DNA from: Roseilinea sp034431495
Lineage (GTDB): Bacteria > Chloroflexota > Anaerolineae > J036 > Brachytrichaceae
Assembly: GCA_034431495.1 (NCBI GenBank)
Contig: DAOUDB010000221.1
Span: forward strand, 1 to 17,949
Direction of reading: 5' to 3'
DNA length: 17,949 nucleotides
Part shown: positions 1-5,636 of the stretch, piece after piece
Layout of the letters: the number at the start of each line of letters is the position of its first letter
Numbering within the stretch: the first letter of the stretch is position 1
Position numbers and translations under genes: made by a program
The notes under the pieces: generated by a model
Databases searched by the model: none
What the model saw: the letters and a program-made list of their open reading frames with translations, nothing else
What the model was told of the DNA's origin: nothing

Positions 1-1
1 G

Positions 2-772
2 CTACAGCAGCCGCGCGAACAAATAGGCTGAGACAACCAGGCCGACAACGATGACGAATCCGCGCACGGCGTTCTGATTGACACGTTTGGCAAGCCGCGC
101 CCCGCCATAGCCGCCGATGATGGCGCCCACCGCCATCAGAATTGCCAGCGGCCACACCACCTTCTGCTCGATGATAAACACCACGAGCGCCACCCCGTTG
201 ATGGCAACTGCCAGCACTGTTTTGACGCCGTTCATGCGGTGGATATTGCGCAAGCCCATGATGCTGAGTGAGGCCAGCATCAGGATGCCGATGCCGGCGC
301 CAAAGTATCCGCCATAGGCCGCCACGAGAATCTGGAACGTGACGCCCCAGACATTGCCGATCCAGGTCACCGGCTTCTCTTCTTTGGCGTCGTTCCTTGC
401 CAGCCGGTTGAACAAATCGCGCCCAGCAAACAACAGCGTGGCAAATAGCACCAGGAAGGGCACGATGTAGTTGAAGATTTCGGGCGGCGTGACGACCAGC
501 GCAATTGCGCCCAGCACGCCGCCGATGACGCTGGGGATGAACAGGGTGACCAACAGCCGGCCCTGTGTGCGAATCTCTTCACGGTACGCGAAGGCACTGC
601 TGGCCGAGCCGGGCACGAGCGCAGCTGTGTTGGTGGCGTTCGCCAGGATGGCCGGCACGCCGGCAGCCAGCAGCGATGGAAACGAGATCAGTGTGCCGCC
701 GCCGGCCACCGAGTTGATTGCTCCTGCGACAATCGCCGCAGCAAACAGCAAGATGAGATTAGGGATGTCCAT
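2..772 (-). CDS. TauE/SafE family membrane transporter (sulfite/organosulfur exporter family)
   Basis: This encodes a 256-residue integral membrane protein of the TauE/SafE family, whose members are thought to move sulfite, sulfoacetate or other small anions; the substrate cannot be read here. About eight hydrophobic segments run through the protein. The N-terminal helix leads into a Gly-rich stretch (SVAGGGTLISFPSLLAAG, about residues 21-38) followed by P-A-x-x-A-N-A-T-N-T, the usual family signature, and a second Gly-rich half-repeat (GGYFGAGIGILML) lies near residues 153-165. Length is normal for the family. The ATG is the first Met before the first helix, but no Shine-Dalgarno sequence precedes it; the upstream bases belong to the heptamer repeat. 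The stop is TAG at the window edge, so the gene is complete. The aminopeptidase gene lies upstream on the same strand, separated by the repeat tract. The family call is firm; a sulfur role is inference, though it would suit the Fe-S genes further upstream. Confidence 0.9.
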   Translation of the reverse strand: MDIPNLILLFAAAIVAGAINSVAGGGTLISFPSLLAAGVPAILANATNTAALVPGSASSAFAYREEIRTQGRLLVTLFIPSVIGGVLGAIALVVTPPEIFNYIVPFLVLFATLLFAGRDLFNRLARNDAKEEKPVTWIGNVWGVTFQILVAAYGGYFGAGIGILMLASLSIMGLRNIHRMNGVKTVLAVAINGVALVVFIIEQKVVWPLAILMAVGAIIGGYGGARLAKRVNQNAVRGFVIVVGLVVSAYLFARLL

Positions 773-782
773 TTTGCAGATT

Positions 783-929
783 ACAGAGCGCAGATCACAG
801 AGTACAGAGTACAGAGTGCAGAGTGCAGAGTGCAGAGTGCAGATGGCGGCTCATACGTGACTGGCGTCTAATATCTGTTGTCTGTAATCTGAAATCTGTC
901 GTCTGTTATCTGTTGCCTGTCGTCTCAGT
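783..929. repeat. Heptamer tandem repeats in two inverted arms
   Basis: The spacer between the aminopeptidase and TauE genes is almost entirely 7-base units. The left arm (783-845) has nine units: three perfect ACAGAGT copies (797-817) and three perfect GCAGAGT copies (818-838), flanked by degenerate copies. The right arm (874-929) has eight units of the form TCTGNNN (TCTGTTG, TCTGTAA, TCTGAAA, TCTGTCG and so on). CAGA in the left arm is complementary to TCTG in the right arm with the same 7-base period, so the transcript could fold as a long interrupted hairpin with a loop near 846-873. Similar 7-base repeats are known from cyanobacterial and other genomes as short tandemly repeated repetitive sequences; a role here is unknown. 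Confidence 0.85.
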
Positions 930-930
930 C

Positions 931-2034
931 TCACACCGTGAACTGGCCGTCCTTGTAGAACACAATGCTGTCGGCGGTCATGGTGACGCCGGTTGTGTCG
1001 GTGATCATGTCCCAGTGCACAGCGCTCTTGTTCTTTGCGCCGGTGTCAGGATAGCCGGAGCCTACTGCGGTGTGCATCGTGCCGCCGATCTTTTCATCGA
1101 ACAAGATATTGCGCGAGAATTTGGCAATGCCGTAGTTCGTGCCGATGGCAAACTCGCCCAGCGTGCGCGCGCCGGCGTCGGTGTCGAGCACCTTGTTGAG
1201 CAAGTCCTCGCCCTTGCCGGCAGTGGCTTTGACCACCCGGCCATTCTCGAACCACAGTTTGACGCCGCTCACTTCGCGCCCGTTATAGATGGCGGGATAG
1301 GTGTAGTGCACCCAGCCGTTGACCGAATCTTCGACCGGGCCGGTAAAGATTTCCCCGTCGGGGAAATTGCGTTTGCCCTGCGAGTTGAGAAACGCGCGCC
1401 CCTCGATGCTGAGTGACAGTTCCACATTTGGCCCGTGAATCTCGATGCGCCGCTTGCCGTTGAGAAAATCCACATAGTGCTGCTGGCGGGCGCCCAGCGC
1501 GCGCCAGCTCGCCACCGGGTCGGGGTCGTTCAACAAGCAAGCGCCGAACACAAACTCGGTAAATTCAGCCAGACTCATTTCGGCTTCCATTGCGTAGGCC
1601 TCTGTGGGGAACAGGGTCACGCACCAGTTGTACTTGCCCGCTGCCGACAACTCCATGCGCTTGTTGAGGATGGGGCGCTGGGCGGCCTGCTGACGCACGA
1701 TAGCGTCGGGATTGATGCTGGACAGCCGGCGCGTGTTGGTCTCGCAGCCGATGCGGATGTAGGCGTCGAACTGTTCGACCGAGATTTTGTCCACCGGCGA
1801 CACGAAGTCGAGTTGTTCGTCGCGGGCGTGCTGATAGAAAATCTCCTGAGCGCCGGGCACATCGGCGCGCAGGTAGGCATTGCCGCCGGCTTTCAAAATC
1901 TCGCGGTAGATCGGCAGCAGTAACGGTTGCGCGGCAAATCCCTGGCTCCACACGTATACCGTCTGTCCGGGCTTCACTTCGATCGAATAGTTGACGATGA
2001 CTTCGGCCATCTTGTCGAAACGGGGATCGTACAT
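931..2034 (-). CDS. M29 family metallo-aminopeptidase (AmpS/AmpT-like)
   Basis: This encodes a 367-residue cytosolic aminopeptidase of the M29 (thermophilic aminopeptidase) family, which removes N-terminal amino acids using a two-metal centre. The expected metal ligands can be placed: Glu228 in PDGEIFTGP, Glu294 in TLGEFAIGTN, His321 with Tyr328 in MHTAVGSGYPD, and His340/Asp342 in AVHWDM. Their order, and spacings such as 66 residues between the two Glu and 7 between His and Tyr, match what I know of the family. The open frame extends 35 codons further upstream, but I start at Met 2034 because AGGTGG lies 9 bases before it, the protein then begins with the usual MYDPRFDKMAEVIVNYS, and the length fits the family. 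The upstream extension has no family similarity that I recognise. The family is certain; the natural substrates are unknown. The nearest upstream gene is 264 bases away, so it probably has its own promoter. Confidence 0.93.
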   Translation of the reverse strand: MYDPRFDKMAEVIVNYSIEVKPGQTVYVWSQGFAAQPLLLPIYREILKAGGNAYLRADVPGAQEIFYQHARDEQLDFVSPVDKISVEQFDAYIRIGCETNTRRLSSINPDAIVRQQAAQRPILNKRMELSAAGKYNWCVTLFPTEAYAMEAEMSLAEFTEFVFGACLLNDPDPVASWRALGARQQHYVDFLNGKRRIEIHGPNVELSLSIEGRAFLNSQGKRNFPDGEIFTGPVEDSVNGWVHYTYPAIYNGREVSGVKLWFENGRVVKATAGKGEDLLNKVLDTDAGARTLGEFAIGTNYGIAKFSRNILFDEKIGGTMHTAVGSGYPDTGAKNKSAVHWDMITDTTGVTMTADSIVFYKDGQFTV

Positions 2035-2043
2035 GCGATGAAA

Positions 2044-2049
2044 CCACCT
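2044..2049 (-). promoter_or_regulatory. Ribosome binding site that fixes the aminopeptidase start
   Basis: On the minus strand AGGTGG stands 9 bases before the ATG at 2032-2034. None of the upstream in-frame starts is needed to complete the M29 fold, so this site favours the shorter 367-residue protein over the 402-residue reading. Confidence 0.7.
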
Positions 2050-2168
2050 GATTGCAAATGTCTCCAGGCAGGCGTCGGACATTTCAGAGATGTCCGGCGT
2101 GTGCCCGGCGCGGGTGCTAAGATAGGCTGTAGCATACACCAGCCGGTGTGCTGCGCAGGTTGAGATGT

Positions 2169-2220
2169 GCCAGGGATTCGCCCTGGCCGGCCGGTATGGG
2201 GTGATGTGTCGCCGGCCGGC
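2169..2220. repeat. Two adjacent inverted repeats (GC-rich hairpins)
   Basis: In the 264-base spacer between the 106-residue gene and the aminopeptidase there are two back-to-back inverted repeats. GCCAGGG (2169-2175) and CCCTGGC (2181-2187) are a perfect 7-bp stem with a 5-base loop. CCGGCCGG (2187-2194) can pair with the same octamer at 2212-2219 across a 17-base loop. Neither has a T-run after it on either strand, so they are not canonical Rho-independent terminators, but they sit where termination of the upstream minus-strand operon would be expected. The rest of 2035-2298 shows no gene that I can support. Confidence 0.55.
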
Positions 2221-2298
2221 ACGACGCGCCTATGCTGCCCCGGCACTTTAGCGCGCGTGTTGCGGGCGCAGAAGAGGTTGGGGGAGAATCTGCCCTTA

Positions 2299-2619
2299 TC
2301 AGACCTTATATGCCGGCCGATTGACTGACGGGGATGCTGTGGCTATCAGCCCTCGGGCCGAGATCTCGGCGGATATCTGTTTCAGTTGCTCCACACCGCG
2401 CGCGGTAAGGAAGAACGTGGCGCTGGGGAATTTCTTGTTGCTATCGATCAGCCGGCTTTCCACCAGGTGTTGCACGTCGGCTGCGGCTGCTGCTTCTGCA
2501 TGGCCGTCCAGATAATGCAGCCGATACACTTTGCGCCCCTCCAGGTCTCGCTCCGCCTTTAACGCGCAGCCGTCGGCCAGGGCAATCAGGATTGCGAGCT
2601 GCCGGCCTGTCAGGCGCAT
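2299..2619 (-). CDS. Hypothetical protein, possible winged-helix fold (106 aa)
   Basis: I do not recognise a named family. The protein begins with a helix-like stretch (LTGRQLAILIALADG, residues 3-17), then a basic beta-like patch (GRKVYRLHY) and a Glu/Ala-rich helix, then a segment reading L-V-E-S-R-L-I-D-S followed by FFLTARGVEQLKQI (about residues 70-83). The pattern of a leucine-rich helix, a short wing and 'LTxxGxxxL' is common in small winged-helix DNA-binding domains, so a DNA-binding role is possible but unproven. Its ATG lies 4 bases after the TAG of the 68-residue gene upstream, so the pair is probably translationally coupled; GGGG just before the start codon could serve as a weak ribosome site. 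Codon use looks like that of its neighbours. Confidence 0.65.
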   Translation of the reverse strand: MRLTGRQLAILIALADGCALKAERDLEGRKVYRLHYLDGHAEAAAAADVQHLVESRLIDSNKKFPSATFFLTARGVEQLKQISAEISARGLIATASPSVNRPAYKV

Positions 2620-2623
2620 GGCG

Positions 2624-2830
2624 CTACCCCAGTTGGCGCGCGTGCTCCTGAAGTTTGCGCTGATTGATCTTCACGTAGTCGTCCGGAATGATCTCGTCCA
2701 TCTCTTCCGGCGTGAGACGAAAACGGAGAATCTCCAGCGCATCTTGCGGCGACTGGCCGTATGCCAGCTTCTTCTTGCCGTTCTTCATGCTGAACAGATA
2801 CATGTAGTGCGGATTGCTGAAGCTGCTCAT
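2624..2830 (-). CDS. Hypothetical small protein (68 aa)
   Basis: No family is recognised. The protein is soluble and charged: a Tyr/Met-rich start (PHYMYLFSMKNGKKKLAYG), then SPQDALEILRFRLTPEEMDEI, then a Lys/Gln/Arg-rich end. The 'SPxDALEILRFRLTPEE' portion looks like a helical pair. The tight 4-base spacing to the following gene and normal codon use argue that it is real. The ATG at 2830 is oddly placed: the heptamer repeat ends 3 bases before it and leaves no Shine-Dalgarno sequence. Met10 or Met15 are alternative starts but also lack one. The gene may be translated from the radical SAM transcript or from a message starting within the repeat. Function unknown. Confidence 0.6.
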   Translation of the reverse strand: MSSFSNPHYMYLFSMKNGKKKLAYGQSPQDALEILRFRLTPEEMDEIIPDDYVKINQRKLQEHARQLG

Positions 2831-2833
2831 TGC

Positions 2834-2907
2834 GATTTTGGATTTTGGATTTTGGATTTTGGATTGGGCCGTCGATCACTCCCAAATCCAAAATCAGAAA
2901 TCCAAAA
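2834..2907. repeat. GATTTTG heptamer repeats forming a long inverted repeat
   Basis: Four tandem GATTTTG units plus GATTGGG occupy 2834-2868. After an 11-base loop, the complementary arm at 2880-2907 reads TCCCAAA, TCCAAAA, TCAGAAA, TCCAAAA. The arms can pair over about 26 bases with a few mismatches. The structure fills the gap between the radical SAM stop (2911) and the start of the 68-residue gene (2830) and could act as a terminator, attenuator or RNA-stability element for that operon. It has the same 7-base period and the same two-arm layout as the repeats at 783-929, but a different unit sequence. Confidence 0.85.
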
Positions 2908-2910
2908 CTG

Positions 2911-4338
2911 TCAGGCTTTGGCCAGGGCGTCCAGAAACACACTGCGGCGCTGGCGGGCGAATTCGGGCAGGCCGCGATTGATTTCGTCGTCGTACTTGCC
3001 GGCCAGCAGCTCGCGATAGAACGGATAGTCGATGCCCTTCACCTTCTCGTCGTCGGGGAAGCGGTGATAGTTCTCCTTCGACATCAGGCTCTTGCCCTCA
3101 GCGATCAACTGGTAGCCCAGCGCTGATCCGGGATAGGGCGCGTAGAACGAGATGGACGGCATGATGCGCCGGGTGTACTTGACCATGCGCATGGTCTTGA
3201 TGGCGTCCTCGCGCGTCTCGCCGGGAATTCCCAGCATGATGTTGGACCAGAACACCGGCGCGGGCCTGCCTTGCGCCTCCAGCTCATCTGCGATCTTGTG
3301 CAGCAGGTCGATGGCGAAGTAGTTATCCTCTTCGGTGCATTCCTTGTTGATGATCTTCAGCACACGATCACTGCCCGACTCGAACCCGATCGAGACGGTC
3401 ATCCAGTTGGTCTCTTTGATCAGCGCCTCGAACAGGTGCGGCCATTGGCGCACCGTGTCGGCGCGTCCGGCGGCCCAGTACGGCCACGCCTTGCGCGCCT
3501 TGCGTGGATATTTGTCGATCCACTCCTCCAGCCAGCTCGGGTTCTGAAAGAACATGGAGTCGTGAATGACCACCGATCCCAGCGGCCCGTACATGCGGTC
3601 GAGGTAATTGAGTTCATCGATGACCATCTCGACCGGCCGGCGGCCCATGTTCGGGATGTACGAATTTTCATTGCAGAAGACGCACTGCCAGGGGCACACC
3701 CGGCTGGTGAGAATCGTAGCCACCTTGGGCGGCCCCCAACCGCACTCCGGCTCCAACGGCCAGTTGAATTTCTTTGCCAGTTTCTTGCTGGCCGGCCTGG
3801 GCCACAGGGTGCGGTCGATCATCGGCCATTCTTCCATCGACCGCGCGCCAACGCCCATGATGACGCGGGGAAAGTCATGCGGATGGCTGACGATATCCAC
3901 CACATTCTTCTCGCCCGGCCCCTGGATGATCCGGTCGAATTCCGGCACCGATTCCATCTCATCGAGCGCCACGGTTGCATGCATGCCGCCGGCGATCACG
4001 ATGCCTTTTGGATTGACTTCCTTGAAGATTTTGGCTGAGCGATAGGCGACCGGGTACGTGTAGCTGCGCACGTTCATGATGAGCATGTCGTAACCGCCGG
4101 CCTGCATCCGGGCGCGCACCTCGTCCCACGACACGCACTGACGCGTGGAGAACATGTCGGTCATGACACCGTTCTGGTGCAGGATGGTGCGCAGCAGGCC
4201 CAGGCCGTGGTCCTGCCATTGCTCGTGCGGGCCGGCGGGATTGACCAAGTCGCCCAAGTCGCCCAGATCGAGCCACAATCGTTTGGGCCCGGCTGACTTG
4301 ACGAAGGCAGCGCTTGCGGGCCGCGAATACTCAGGCAT
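2911..4338 (-). CDS. B12-binding-type radical SAM enzyme
   Basis: This 475-residue protein has the layout of the cobalamin-binding-domain radical SAM enzymes (BchE/methylthiotransferase-like broad class). The N-terminal Rossmann-like region contains YDMLIMNVRSYTY (83-95) and IVIAGGMHATVALDE (113-127), followed by FDRIIQGPGE (134-143), as in B12-binding domains of this group. No DxHxxG cobalamin motif is visible, as is common in this class. The radical SAM motif CxxxCxxC is present as C215-P-W-Q-C219-V-F-C222 and should bind a [4Fe-4S] cluster. The C-terminal half contains IGFESGSDRVLKIINK and a typical GIPGETREDAIKTM motif. The start has AGGAG at 4348-4352, 9 bases before ATG. It lies 47 bases downstream of the A-type Fe-S carrier gene, which suggests co-expression. 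Substrate unknown: methylation, ring rearrangement or lipid modification are all possible. Confidence 0.88.
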   Translation of the reverse strand: MPEYSRPASAAFVKSAGPKRLWLDLGDLGDLVNPAGPHEQWQDHGLGLLRTILHQNGVMTDMFSTRQCVSWDEVRARMQAGGYDMLIMNVRSYTYPVAYRSAKIFKEVNPKGIVIAGGMHATVALDEMESVPEFDRIIQGPGEKNVVDIVSHPHDFPRVIMGVGARSMEEWPMIDRTLWPRPASKKLAKKFNWPLEPECGWGPPKVATILTSRVCPWQCVFCNENSYIPNMGRRPVEMVIDELNYLDRMYGPLGSVVIHDSMFFQNPSWLEEWIDKYPRKARKAWPYWAAGRADTVRQWPHLFEALIKETNWMTVSIGFESGSDRVLKIINKECTEEDNYFAIDLLHKIADELEAQGRPAPVFWSNIMLGIPGETREDAIKTMRMVKYTRRIMPSISFYAPYPGSALGYQLIAEGKSLMSKENYHRFPDDEKVKGIDYPFYRELLAGKYDDEINRGLPEFARQRRSVFLDALAKA

Positions 4339-4349
4339 GCGTCGTTGCT

Positions 4350-4377
4350 CCTGACTTCAGGCATGTTCGCCGCGAAC
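4350..4377 (-). promoter_or_regulatory. Two small palindromes over the leader of the radical SAM gene
   Basis: In the 47-base gap between the Fe-S carrier stop and the radical SAM start, GTTCGC-C-GCGAAC (4365-4377) is a perfect 13-base dyad and CCTG/CAGG (4350-4361) forms a second short stem. The second stem overlaps the AGGAG ribosome site (4348-4352). An out-of-frame ATGCCTGA at 4357-4364 duplicates the first 8 bases of the real start (4331-4338). These could modulate translation of the radical SAM gene; this is inference from base pairing only. Confidence 0.35.
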
Positions 4378-4385
4378 GGCCCGGC

Positions 4386-4835
4386 CTAGTGACAGCCGCA
4401 ACCCGAGCCGCACGACACGCCTTCTTCCTCGTTATCGGCCGAGTCCTTGGTGCGGAACGAGTGGCCGCAACCGCAGGAAGCAGCTGCATTGGGATTGTCG
4501 ATCTTGAATCCGCCGCCCATCAGCGTGTCAACGAAGTCGATGGTCGCGCCGGCCAGATACATCAGGCTGGTGGGATCGACGAAGAGCGACACGCCATTTT
4601 GCTCGACGACAGTGTCGAAATCGCGCGCCTTTGGCTCGAATGCCATGCCGTATTGCAGCCCCGAGCAGCCACCGCCGGCCACGAACACGCGCAGGCCATA
4701 GCTGGCAATGTTGCGCTCGGCCAGCAATTGGCGCAGCTTGCCTTCCGCCGCTATCGTCAACGTCAATGCCGGGGTTTCCATCTCGGCTGGGGCATTCGTC
4801 TGCGCATCCACCATTTCCACTGCGGTTGTTGCCAT
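4386..4835 (-). CDS. A-type iron-sulfur carrier (HesB/IscA/ErpA family) with Cys-rich C-terminal tail
   Basis: This encodes a 149-residue A-type carrier that accepts Fe-S clusters from a scaffold and passes them to apo-enzymes. The three ligand cysteines are present: Cys57 in AGGGCSGLQYG, and Cys121 and Cys123 in AASCGCGHSF. The region LFVDPTSLMYLAGATIDFVD is the usual central motif. A 22-residue N-terminal extension and a C-terminal tail after the CGC make it longer than the usual 105-120 residues; the tail ends CGSGCGCH (Cys142, Cys146, Cys148, His149), which adds possible metal ligands. I start at Met 4835 because GAGGTG (4844-4849) is 8 bases upstream and MATTAVEM looks natural; the longer 174-residue frame adds only a basic stretch without a ribosome site. 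The SufR-like gene is upstream on the same strand and the radical SAM gene downstream. Whether it is IscA, ErpA or SufA cannot be decided from sequence alone. Confidence 0.92.
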   Translation of the reverse strand: MATTAVEMVDAQTNAPAEMETPALTLTIAAEGKLRQLLAERNIASYGLRVFVAGGGCSGLQYGMAFEPKARDFDTVVEQNGVSLFVDPTSLMYLAGATIDFVDTLMGGGFKIDNPNAAASCGCGHSFRTKDSADNEEEGVSCGSGCGCH

Positions 4836-4852
4836 TTTCAAGACACCTCTCA

Positions 4853-4883
4853 AACAATTGTTCACTCGATTCGGGTGAAATCG
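4853..4883. promoter_or_regulatory. Overlapping dyads upstream of the Fe-S carrier gene (candidate operator)
   Basis: AACAATTGTT (4853-4862) is a perfect 10-base palindrome. TTCAC (4861-4865) and GTGAA (4875-4879) form an inverted repeat with 9 bases between, and CGATT (4867-4871) and AATCG (4879-4883) form another. They lie 18-48 bases before the ATG. A TAAAAT box on the minus strand at 4887-4892 would put a promoter there, but no good -35 is seen. A SufR-like protein encoded next door is the natural candidate to bind here; that is inference. Confidence 0.4.
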
Positions 4884-4936
4884 GGATTTTACACGACGAT
4901 CCGTCCGCATTGCTTACGCGACGCAGAGCGGGCTGT

Positions 4937-5563
4937 TCAGGCGGCTGGCAGCGTCATGACGTAGGAGCAAGTGGCGCCGCCGTTGCTGATGCGGTCCTCC
5001 ACAACAGGCTTGAGGCCGAGGAGTTGTGACACCAGATTCAAATCGAGCCGGCAGAACTCGCTGTTCGACTGGCTCAGTTCGTGATAGGGGCAGTTGCGCG
5101 TGCGCAGCACGACCCGCCCGGCAGACAGGCGCTCCCAACTCGCCTCGTAGCCTCGCGCGTTCAGATATCTCACCGCGGCATCAAGGCGGCGCTCGATGGG
5201 AGCGTCGCCAGCGGGTAGCGCTGCTTCGGTCGCCATGCGCGAGGCGACGCCGGCTAGAATGCGCTCCATCTCGGCTTCGGATACATGCTCGCGAATCTCA
5301 TTCACCATCAGGTGTGCAAATCCCTGGTAGTTCTTGGGAAAATGGGATAGCGCTGTCGGGGTCAGCCGGAAGGTGAATTGGGGCCGGCCGGGCGTGTCAC
5401 GATGCCGGACTTCCGGCGACTCCACCAATCCCTCCGTCTTCAGGATATCCAGGTGATGCCGGACCGTGACCGGGGTGAGCGCCAGTTCACCTGCCAGATC
5501 GTCCACTGTCAGCACTTGTCTATCCCGCAGTAACTCCAAAATGCGCTGTCGCGTTGCCTGCAT
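4937..5563 (-). CDS. sufR: SufR-like Fe-S-sensing transcriptional regulator
   Basis: A 208-residue protein with an N-terminal winged helix of the ArsR/DeoR type (LTVDDLAGELALTPVTVRHHLDILKTEGLVE, residues 18-48 in three pieces: helix, turn, recognition helix) and a C-terminal sensory part. The C-terminus has Cys158 (in RTRNCPYHELS), Cys171 (SEFCRLDL) and Cys199 (GGATCSYVM), a C-x12-C-x27-C spacing consistent with the three cluster-ligand cysteines of SufR, the [4Fe-4S]-binding repressor of suf operons. The next gene in the same direction is an A-type Fe-S carrier, which supports the call. A strong promoter lies directly before its ATG and there is no ribosome site, so it is probably translated from a leaderless message. 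No suf operon lies in the window, so its main target may be elsewhere; it may also control itself and the carrier gene. Confidence 0.85.
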   Translation of the reverse strand: MQATRQRILELLRDRQVLTVDDLAGELALTPVTVRHHLDILKTEGLVESPEVRHRDTPGRPQFTFRLTPTALSHFPKNYQGFAHLMVNEIREHVSEAEMERILAGVASRMATEAALPAGDAPIERRLDAAVRYLNARGYEASWERLSAGRVVLRTRNCPYHELSQSNSEFCRLDLNLVSQLLGLKPVVEDRISNGGATCSYVMTLPAA

Positions 5564-5570
5564 ACTAGCG

Positions 5571-5598
5571 ATTGTAAGGATTCTGATTAATTTGTCAA
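5571..5598 (-). promoter_or_regulatory. Promoter of the SufR-like gene, leaderless arrangement
   Basis: On the minus strand a perfect TTGACA (5593-5598) and a 5/6 TACAAT (5571-5576) are separated by 16 bases. Only 7 bases separate the -10 box from the ATG at 5561-5563, so the expected start of transcription is at or next to the start codon. The absence of any Shine-Dalgarno sequence agrees with leaderless translation. TTTGACAAA, a 9-base dyad, overlaps the -35 and could be a repressor contact. Confidence 0.75.
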
Positions 5599-5636
5599 AC
5601 GACCATCTTCTTTATTGCGACGTGCCACATCCGTTT

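Noticed and set aside
783..929. Possible CRISPR array
   Set aside because: Units are 7 bases with no spacers of 25-40 bases, and no cas genes are near.
2035..2139. 35-codon N-terminal extension of the aminopeptidase
   Set aside because: The ribosome site at 2044-2049, family length and the usual MYDPRF start all favour Met 2034.
2834..2907. Rho-independent terminator
   Set aside because: The stem is long and AT-rich with no distinct U-run after it on the minus strand; it is better described as a repeat hairpin, although it may still stop transcription.
3271..4038. Plus-strand open frame (255 codons) opposite the radical SAM gene
   Set aside because: Antisense to conserved motifs, including the CxxxCxxC region; no family similarity.
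5619..5631. GACGTG-C-CACATC as a terminator of the signalling operon
   Set aside because: One mismatch, a 1-base centre and no T-run in the right direction; at most a weak protein site.
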